Positions 1 to 8,045 of a stretch of DNA of 30,481 bases are shown piece by piece. The notes beneath the pieces were generated by a model. It was not told where the DNA came from, made no database searches, and saw nothing but the letters and a program-made list of their open reading frames with translations. The stretch is from Lentinus brumalis (Eukaryota > Basidiomycota > Agaricomycetes > Polyporales > Polyporaceae). The DNA is taken from NCBI GenBank assembly GCA_001792895.1, contig MARA01000113.1, forward strand, positions 1-30,481, written 5' to 3'. The stretch's first letter is position 1; each line of letters begins with the position of its first letter. A program made the position numbers and the translations under genes.

Positions 1-279
1 CTCATACATACATAGGTACGGGAACGCTTGATAATCTCCGAAAAGCGGGGAATGCTATTTGCTCGCTAATAGCAAGACCTCCTCCTCCTCGTTCCGTCCG
101 CCGACGATACAACGCTGCCTGAGCCCAGAATAGCTCCATCAAACCCCTGCGGTCTATACGACATTCTCTGCTCGGCTAGTACCGCTAGCCTCCCTGGACT
201 CCTTCCTCAATTCGCTCAACAGACTTCTGCCCGCCCATTTCCCAAGGACCCTCACCCCATACCGGATGGTGTTCACCCG

Positions 280-377
280 GTCACGCTCTGAACCTTACTT
301 TGTTGAACGCAGTAAGGTTCAGAACGTGACTCGCTAGAGCTGTCGGAACGCGAAACACGGATCTCCTCGAGTATAAG
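280..377 (+). promoter_or_regulatory. Hairpin plus TATA promoter of gene A, unit 1
   Basis: A 19-bp inverted repeat has arms at 280-298 (GTCACGCTCTGAACCTTAC) and 312-330 (GTAAGGTTCAGAACGTGAC), with one mismatch and a 13-base spacer. TATAAG follows at 372-377, then a pyrimidine-rich tract at about 415-475 of the kind that precedes fungal transcription starts. A CGCGAAA element, similar to the yeast SCB cell-cycle box, lies at about 349-355; no role is claimed. The arrangement is kept in all three units, while the gene downstream is not. Confidence 0.6.
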
Positions 378-748
378 AACCCGCAAACCCGAGGTCGAGG
401 GCTCCCGAGTCGCGCGTCCGCCCCGCCCGACTTTCACTCCCCCTCCCCCTCCTTCGTCCCTCCCCGTCACTCGTCAGTAGTGCTGGACATACATACCCAT
501 TTTTCTCTTTGACTGCTATACTCGAGCTACTATACTGGCATGATCGTTCTATCTTCAAGTTTCGTACCATAGTCTCTTCTTCAGTCTTCACCCATCTCTC
601 TATAAGTGTCACTTCTCCTCTTGCATACGTCCGCCCATACCCCTCTACTCTCACTACACACTCAGTTTAGTTTCCCCTATGAGTTTGAGATTTACGACTC
701 TTCCCAGCGCGCTGAAGCTCCGGATTCTCACTTTCAGTGGCTTCGCAG

Positions 749-2164
749 GACCGCGTCCATGTTACTTGCAACAGCAGGTACGTCCTAACGCACTCGCACT
801 ATGCCCACACTGACTGACTCCCGGTCTGTCTGTTAGGTTCAGCTCGGCGGTCATTTCAGGGACACCGCACCCTTGCTACTCCTACCATTAGCGGTGAGTA
901 CCTCGCCCCTCGTATGCCCCCGCTAACTCAAGTTGCGTTGCAGGCAGGTACTCGTTCAACCGGTTGTGCCTGTACGCAGGTACCAGTATACGGAATCGAC
1001 TGCATGAGCTCGGCTGGCGCAGCCATGACTTCGCGTACGTATTCACTTTAAGCCCGGATTGGAGGACACATCTTGACTCGAATGTCTCTCCGTCAGGTGT
1101 CCGGGTATATCGTCGCGTAAGTATCAGCTATCAAGCCGCAAGTACTTCGAACATGCGCACACTGTGAGGGTCCCTCTTCGAGTTCTATGGCTGCGCTGAA
1201 AACATGCTCGTTCTAGAACTGTGGGTAGGTACTCTACATCTGAACAGCTCGTCGACGACTTGATCCCTGACCAGCATTCACATCCAGTCTCCGGCCGTAT
1301 CTCACGCGTAAGTCACTTCATCGAAGTACTCTCGAGCTTGACTTTGCTGACTCGAGTCCCGAATTCTAGGTCGGATCTGGAGTTGAACATGATTTCTATT
1401 CGTCGTAAGGTACGTACACTTTGTAACTATGTGTCGCTCCTTACCAGGTCATCTTGCAGACCTCCACGACCGGCCAACTCTCTTCTCGTATCCAAGAGTG
1501 CTCGACAGTCGATCTCTTGAAGACTTCGACTTCGGAAGTGCCCGCGGACATGGAGGTACGAGTTCTAACTTCTTCGTACTCTGAAGTCTGGCTACATAGT
1601 GACGCACTCTCGAAGCTTTCAGAGAGCAAGTCTGACGCTTCCGGAACAACCAGGTACGAGTTCTTGCAACCTTCTCGTTGTGGCAGTCCTAATCACTGGC
1701 ATCCCGACAAGCCCGCAGGTCCTCATACGTGGCTGCAAGCGTTTGCCGACGTGTACTCCCTGAGATTGGTAAGATGTAGTACCGCGTCGAGCTTGCCGTT
1801 CGAAGTCTGACCTCAGCGAAAGTATAGGTGCTTCAACTCATGCACGCGATCTCGCGGGTAAGTACTGGTCTCATTCTCCCGTCAGGTGAAGCTGCTTACT
1901 GACTTCGAGTACTACTTCACAGTCACAAGTACGGGAGGCCGGCGGCCTCGTGTCTGACAGACAGCACGAGGCTGCTGCGCCATACATTCTCTGCACAACG
2001 TCGACACCCCGGTCTCTCGAAGCCTGCGACACTTTCCGGCGATCGCCGCCCTTCGACAGATCCGCCGCCAACCAGCCTCAACGCAGCGCGCCCACACGCA
2101 CACTCCCAGCACGGACAACAATTACGGTGGACAAGATATATTCGTACCTACTACGTACCTACTA
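749..2164 (+). CDS. Gene A, unit 1: multi-exon gene of unknown product
   Basis: I do not recognise the product. The call rests on the splice pattern. Candidate exons at 749-777, 837-893, 944-1034 and 1097-1116 are separated by introns that start GTACGT, GTGAGT or GTACGT and end TTAG, GCAG or TCAG; the 894-943 intron has a GCTAAC branch-like site. Similar donor/acceptor pairs continue to about 2160. The exon order matches gene A of units 2 and 3, but base identity is much lower than anywhere else in the units, and no continuous reading frame could be settled. The start codon is not identified. It could be a diverged paralogue, a degenerate copy or a fast-evolving gene. The end coordinate is approximate. 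Confidence 0.35.
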
Positions 2165-3419
2165 ACCAATCCGGTAAGCTCTGTTGCAGCGGCACTGCAT
2201 CTGTCGCGCCCTCGAGACTCCTTGTTGTCTTCGGCGCACGCAGGACGGCCGACGCAGCATTCTCGGAGGCCCGGTGCACCCCGTGTCTCTGCGGTGTGCT
2301 CCGGGTCTCCGTGTCCCGCGTCGTCCTCGGCCTCGTACACCGACCTTCGCATTGGCGTGGGTGCGGTGCTTCTCGCGCTGCAGGTCCCGTGTGGCGTGCT
2401 ATTCGCTGGGAGGCCGGGCGTTGGCGTCGTCTCGCCCGAGGTCGGCGAGTCCACGAGTCGAATGCGTTTGATTCCGATGCGTCGTGCACGGCCGCAAGGC
2501 CGTCTGATTCGGGTTTTGAGGCTGCTGGTCGAGAGAGGGCTGTGGGATGGATGTCAGCGTGGGGTACAGTCGATCTGGCGGATCTGACGTACCCCGGACG
2601 GCGAGATGCTCGCCCGGCGCAGTGAGAACGCCTCCGGTGTGCGGAGGCTCGTAATCCAGCTCGCTGCGGGCATGGCCGCATGCGGTTCGTCACACGGCAT
2701 GGCTGGGGAAGGCGGCGTTTGTTGAGATATGGCGGACGTCGTCCTGCCCGCGACTCCCACTCGTGCGAGCTTGCGCCGTCCGATTTCCCCGTGTCTTCGG
2801 CCGCAGACACACCGGACGTACTCTCCGGGCATGCCAGTTGTGCGTTCGGGATGTTCGGCGGGCTTGATATGCCTGGGCCGCGAGTTGATGTTTTGGTGAG
2901 CTGCTCGGCCGGCCGATGATTCTGGTCTTGAGTTCTTGACTTGAGGAGCCGCAGACCGGTCGTCCGGACGTCTGCGGCATACATACGTCTGCTGGGGTGG
3001 TGTGGCGGCAGCCCGGGACGAGCACCGGGGGAGAGCGTCGTCGAGTCCGGGGTGCCATGAAGTCGCGATGGGCACGGATTCCGCGACGTGCTGCTCAGTC
3101 GCGCGAACGACGTCGCATTCGATGCGGACGTGCTCGGGTAACCTGGGGAACGAGACCGCGTCAGAATCCGGCGGGGGACGGGGAGATACGGCCGGATTGG
3201 TGACGCGCCGGGCAGCCTTGAGCAGGCTGGCCGTGAGCACGACGAGATTTGAGAACTCGTCCGGGCGGTGTGCAGTGTGAGCGTACACGGTCTTGAGGAC
3301 CTTGAAGACACGCTTGAGGTGTTGGCGGCCGTCCAGACATGGAGCGCACGCTGGAGAGTCGACGAGATCGGCCGGGCGGCGGAAGTGCAATGAAATCGCG
3401 CTTTTCGACCGATTTGCAA
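2151..3419 (-). CDS. Long open frame in GC-rich stretch, unit 1 (doubtful)
   Basis: A 422-codon open frame on the minus strand, rich in Ser, Arg, Pro and Thr, matches no family I know. Parts of the same frame persist in the other units despite indels, for example the STSRNPCPSRLHGTPDSTTL segment and the RMRPCPQRAG segment. A second minus frame reads HLKRVFKVLKTVYAHTAHRP then DEFSNLVVLTAS, which looks more like protein, and would require introns or frame corrections. Plus-strand frames are also open, as expected for GC-rich DNA. I include it because this 1.3 kb has no better explanation. It may well be non-coding. Confidence 0.2.
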   Translation of the reverse strand: MQIGRKARFHCTSAARPISSTLQRALHVWTAANTSSVSSRSSRPCTLTLHTARTSSQISSCSRPACSRLPGASPIRPYLPVPRRILTRSRSPGYPSTSASNATSFARLSSTSRNPCPSRLHGTPDSTTLSPGARPGLPPHHPSRRMYAADVRTTGLRLLKSRTQDQNHRPAEQLTKTSTRGPGISSPPNIPNAQLACPESTSGVSAAEDTGKSDGASSHEWESRAGRRPPYLNKRRLPQPCRVTNRMRPCPQRAGLRASAHRRRSHCAGRASRRPGYVRSARSTVPHADIHPTALSRPAASKPESDGLAAVHDASESNAFDSWTRRPRARRRQRPASQRIARHTGPAAREAPHPRQCEGRCTRPRTTRDTETRSTPQRHGVHRASENAASAVLRAPKTTRSLEGATDAVPLQQSLPDWLVGT

Positions 3420-4400
3420 ACCCGCCCGTGTCGACGCGAGAGGGGACTGGCTGGATGCGGTGTGGTCAGTGCAGTCTGACGTCCCCGGTTTGACGGAGAC
3501 CGGGCGGATATTGGGGACTTATGGCGGTTCGCGTGGGCGGGCTCGGCCGCTGGCTGCGCCGACGACCAGATTTCAGAACTCGTCCTGGCGGTGCGTAATG
3601 TGGGCGTACACAGTCTCAAAGACTTGTGTGACGCGGCTGAAGCGTTCGCCGGCCGTCCGGACGCGGGGCGTTGGCGGGAGAGTCGACGAGAGTGCCCGGG
3701 CGGCGAAAGTGCAATGAAATCGCACTTTCGGGCGATTTCTTGACCCGCCCGGAGCGACGCGAGAGGGAGCGCGTTCGATGCGGACTGTTCTGCGCGCTGA
3801 CTGCCCTGGTTCCACGGCGATTGGTCGGGGTCTGGGGGAGATATGGCGGATCGCGTGCGCAGCTTGGCTGCTGGCCGCGGTGACGACGGGTCTTCAGAAC
3901 TCGGCGGCGCGTATGAGGACGTACGGGTGCTTGAGAGTCACCGTCACACGCTTGAAGTGTCCGCCGGCCGTCCGCAGGCGCGATGGACGTGCGGGAGAGG
4001 CGACGAGATCGGGCGGGCGGAAGAATGCAATGAAATCGCACGAAAGTGCGATTTCTCGACCTGCCGCCGACCGCGGCAACTGGGGCTGGTTCGATTGGAA
4101 CTGTTCAGCGGTAGCTGACGCAGCTGGCTTGCAGGCGATAGCGCGGGTTGGCGAGATATGGCGGGTCGAGTGTGCGGCGTTGGCCGAGGACGAGCATGTT
4201 GGCGACGTCAGTAGAGCTTGCGCCGGCGTTTCAGACGTAGATAGGGGGTAGTTTGTGTGTAGAGAGAGCGTGTTGGGTCGTCGAAGGGCAGGTGGCTTGC
4301 GGTGGTGGGCAGTCGAGGTCGTGTCGAGTTTGCATGGAGTGGCGACTTGACGCGAATTTCGACCTCCCCGGATCGACGTGAAGCCGAAGCGTCCTAGTAC
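3238..4400. repeat. Palindrome-bearing ~320-bp sub-repeat array, unit 1
   Basis: Three clear sub-repeats and a fourth decayed one each run from GACGAGATTT.GAACTCGTC through GGCCGTCCGGAC and GAGAGTCGACGAGA to a GAAATCG palindrome and a CCCGCCCGGA-CGACGCGAG tail. Palindromes are at 3392-3416 (imperfect), 3716-3739 (8-bp stem), 4032-4055 (perfect 10-bp stem GAAATCGCAC/GTGCGATTTC with GAAA loop) and a relic at about 4336-4360. Spacings are 324, 316 and about 304. The first spacing equals 108 codons. Confidence 0.75.
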
Positions 4401-5465
4401 GGGGAGGTACGCGGGAGCTTGAGTAGTTGTTTAGACCCGGGTTCTGGGGACCAGCGAGAATCCAGGATTTCTGCGCGGGCCAGCAGTAAATCGAGGGTAG
4501 CATGACGTAGCTCGAACCGTTTCGCACGGCACGGACATCCTCCGGTGCGCGTAGCGTGCCGCTATCGAATGAGCATGTTGCGCATGCATGCGACTGTATG
4601 CGCGGATGTGGCGGGCGATTTTGTGGCGGGCGCGGGAGATAACGCGTCGCGGCGGACAAGGGTTCGGGGCGCGTTCTGGCGCGTGTCGAAGGTTCGCAGG
4701 GGTCCTGTGGAGTTGCTAGACGTGTTGACGAGGTGTTTCGTTGACACGCGCGACGGTGGAAGCCGGAGTTCTGTGCGTGCTACAGCACGAAGTGCGCGAT
4801 GCGCGCTGAAACAGCTTCAGCTGGTTGAAGAAGATTGTCAGCACTGTGTTTAGTATGATGTCTCGAGGGATGGGGACGTACGTTTGGAGATGTACGAAAC
4901 ACGCAGCCATGGCGGGTATGGATGGATTGGGTCTCGAATGAACAGACGTACCGAGGTCGTATGCGCCGCGACACAGAGCGAGGGGTACGGTCTGACGCAA
5001 GACTCGCGTCGCACGAGGGCATAGTTTTATATTGTGTGCTTACGACGAGTTCTACATGCCATCTACTGCGTCCTCTACCCGGCTAGAGCCCACGCATGGG
5101 CAGTCGTGCTGCGCGCGTGTGTTGAGCGCGGCGGAGAGGACGGACTCGAAGACAGCGGCAGGAGCGTGGCTGGAGGAGGGCAGAGGCGACGAAAGCGCAC
5201 CTGGGAGAGACCTGAGCGTGCGTGTTCGAGTGCGTGAAGCAGGGCGGAGGCGGTCTTGCAGCGATGGCGAGGAGGACGTCGAGGACGGCAGCCAATGGGA
5301 GCTCTTGAGCACGGCGCGGGATCGGGGCGCTTGTGCGTCGAAGGGGGACGGACTTCGAGCGAGTGTTGAGCCACGCTGGACGACACCTGGAGACACCGCC
5401 GACGCCGTCATCAGCGTTGACCACGCCCACCACCTCGTCGTCGCCCATCCACGTCATCGCCCGCC
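4400..5465 (+). promoter_or_regulatory. Upstream region of the adaptor gene, unit 1
   Basis: About 1.07 kb without a convincing gene, although GC-rich frames are open on both strands. A CCAAT box at 5292-5296 lies about 170 bases before the ATG, the usual place for a fungal HAP-complex site, and a pyrimidine-rich tract runs up to the ATG (about 5410-5465). Nearly identical sequence precedes the gene in unit 2 and is present in unit 3, so regulation is probably shared between copies. Confidence 0.5.
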
Positions 5466-7446
5466 ATGGACCGCATCGGGTCTCTCGGATGCGCGCTCGC
5501 AGATCACCATGTACGGCATCAAGTCGATGTACAACCAGGTGCGTGTCACCTCGCATGAACTGGAACGCACCACCGACGCCTTCGCAGGCCAAGAATGTCG
5601 TCTTCAATGTCAGCGAGATGAAGCGAAGGTGCAGGACGCACCAATGACGAGCCTCGGTATGTCTTGCTGCCAACTTGCGTCGATGGAGGATGCTGAGTCG
5701 CGTAGGGCGCGAGCTCGACGTTGATGCAGGATATTGCCCAAGGACCGTCAACTTGTGAGTACTCGTTACGTTGATGTCGCGCTGCTCTGTCTGACAGAGC
5801 GCAGCCAGAACTCAATGAGATCATGCCTGCTAACTACGCTCGGTGCATGGAGAAGGAGGCGCGTCAGTGGCGACAGATCTACAAGGTGATGTCCTGTGGC
5901 ACAGTCTCACTCACCATCTAGTCCTGACCCCATAAGAAGGCCCTGCAGCTGCTGGAGTACCTGGTGAAGAACGGCAGCGAGCGCGTTGTGGACGATGCAC
6001 GCTCCCACATTGGCACCATCAAGATGCTCAGGAACTTCTACTATGTGGATGAGAAGGGCAAGGATCAGGGAATAAACGGTACGTACCAATGCTCCTTTGG
6101 GTATCTGGCGGCCTGTTGACGGTTACGGTAGTACGGAATAGGTCGAAGGAGCTCGTGGACCTTTTGGGTGACGTAGAGAAAATCCGAACCGAGCGCCGCA
6201 AGGCGAAGAACAACAAGCACAAGTACATCGGCACTGGCAACGATGCCATGAGTTTCAGCTCCGGCGGCGGTCGTTACGGAGGCTTCGGGAGTGACAGCCT
6301 CGGGAATGGCGAAGCGGCAGCTATGGGGTGGTGGGAGCTACGACAGTGGGAACTACAGCGGTCGCGTGGTGAGTACGTCCGTTCTATGATCCCAACTCGA
6401 TCTGAACTCGCCGCCAAGAATACGACAGCTATGGCGGGTCTGGCAGGCGGCGGCGGAGCGGATCCAGCTCGAGGAGGAACTTCCAGGAGTACGATGCGGG
6501 CGACGATGACATCGTCTCGACCCGTCGTTCCAACTCCGTCGCGGGCACCAGTTCCGCGCGTACCTCGAATCCTCAGCGGTCATCGACTCTTCCTACTGCT
6601 GCCCCGAACCGCCCAAGGCGAAACAGCCAGAGATCGACCTCTTGGGTATGGATGATGACGACTTCGTGGTGCATCTGCTGTTCCGTCGCGCGGAGAAGGC
6701 GCTTCCGGTACTTGGTTCGCAGTCGCTGCAAGCAGGTACGTCCCCGCTGATGATCCCTCACTTTCATGACTGACATTGCTAGGCGGTGACGATGACTTCG
6801 ACGACTTCCAAAGCGCGCCGCCGTCTGCTGCGCCTGCTTCCAATGCCTTCTTTGGTGCTTCCGCGATACCCACTGCCCTGCCGCCCCGCTGGCTGCTCAG
6901 CCCGCTGCGCCGCTCTCTCCCCCTGGATACCAACCGCAGGCGCCAGGGCAGTCGACGAACAACAGTCTCTTCAACATGCTCTCTACCAGCGCGGCGGCGG
7001 CCCCAGCTAGGCCAGCGTACATCTCGCCTCCCGCTGCGCCGGTTCAGAACCCGATGCAGAACATGATGCGTCCGATGATGGCCAGTCCCCCGCCGATGGG
7101 TGTGCCTCTCGTCCCCAATCAGGCGGTCATGTCGCCGACAGCCCCACCACCGCGTGCGACGACGACATCCCCAGGCGTCGGTTCGCAGCAGCAGCAGAAG
7201 CCGGCGGCGAGCTTCGACGATTGTGGTCCATGTCCCTCGGGTCTGCGAGCAAGCCTGTGGGTGGCGCTGGTGCCTCGCAGCAGAAGAGCATCAAGGACCT
7301 GGAGAAAGAAAAGGCGCAGGCGAACATTTGGGGAGGGAACAGGCCTCCCGCAGGTGCTGGCTTTGGGTCGTTCTCGGTGCGCCTGCGGCCTCCAGTGCTG
7401 CACCCCGGCTTCGTCCGGAAACGGGTTGGACGACCTGCTCTTCTGA
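5466..7446 (+). CDS. ENTH-domain clathrin adaptor (Ent3/epsinR type), unit 1, frame broken
   Basis: Exons by splice sites: 5466-5538, 5588-5656, 5706-5754, 5798-5885, 5940-6078, 6132-6368, 6419-6735 and 6783-7446. An N-terminal ENTH domain, which binds phosphoinositides and recruits clathrin with AP-1/GGA at trans-Golgi and endosomes in the Ent3 family, is shown by MYGIKSMYNQ, NVVFNVSEM, NEIMPANYARCMEKEARQWR, LLEYLVKNGSERVVDDARSH, VDEKGKDQGIN and a basic KAKNNKHKYIG. The rest is the usual low-complexity tail. Against unit 2 there are one-base losses in exons 3, 6, 7 and 8 (for example CGACGATTGTGG for CGACGACTTGTGG), so no continuous product can be read. Exons 1 and 2 are also out of phase. 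The family call is firm. Whether this is a pseudogene or a gene with sequence errors is open. Confidence 0.85.
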
Positions 7447-8045
7447 AAGACTGAGGGAGAGCTGCTCGGGTCCGATTTGCTATGTATCGTGTGTTTGGAG
7501 ATAGAGTCCCGGTTCTGTTTTCTCGGCTGCTGTCGTCTGTCGTCTGCTGTAGTCTGCTGTATGGACGAGGTACCGACGCTGCGTATGCGATACCCGATGC
7601 CCGATACCCGTGTGGCGATGCAGCTGAGTGCACTTCGACGTTCGCGAACGACGCAAGAACTTGAAGAAGACCGCGCGCGATCTGGCGGCGATCTGGCCAT
7701 GCCCGTTCGGGCGAGCGACAGGCTGCCAGAGAAACAAACGGTTCGTTAGGACACACGGGGGGCAGTTAGACTGGACGGGGGTGCGCGCCGGCAGGGGGCG
7801 GGCTGGGCTCGGATGCCGCAGGGAGTCGTGTACACAGGTCCCAGAAATTGCTTTTTTCTGGCCGCGTATGTCGCCCGTATGTCTGTCTGTTTCCCCGGGC
7901 GTCCTGCGGCTTGCCTTCTCGTCTTGGTGCGTCATCTCGGGTGCTCGGTTCTCGGGTGCTCGCCCTTCCTCGATCGCATCGGCCGCTGCTGCGTTCTCAG
8001 ATCTCAGGCTGCACGTCTCGACGTCCTGGGAAATCTCTCCATTGC
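7447..8045. other. Adaptor 3' flank with unit-specific block, unit 1
   Basis: This stretch has no convincing gene. It holds a TCTGCTG-like short repeat (about 7525-7562), the probable 3' UTR of the adaptor gene, and a small inverted repeat CCAGAAA..TTTCTGG at about 7842-7861, also present in unit 2. From about 7909 to 8030 the sequence has no counterpart in unit 2, whereas both sides match. Confidence 0.55.

Noticed and set aside
3238..4400. CRISPR-like array
   Set aside because: Spacing of about 320 bp, diverged repeats and a eukaryotic gene context exclude it.
2151..5030. Many overlapping open frames on both strands, read as several genes
   Set aside because: GC-rich DNA with few stops leaves all frames open. 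Only the persistent minus frames and the in-phase repeat frame are listed, at low confidence.
5083..5751. 222-codon minus-strand frame over the adaptor 5' end
   Set aside because: It overlaps confident plus-strand exons and the promoter, and is a mirror of coding and GC-rich DNA.
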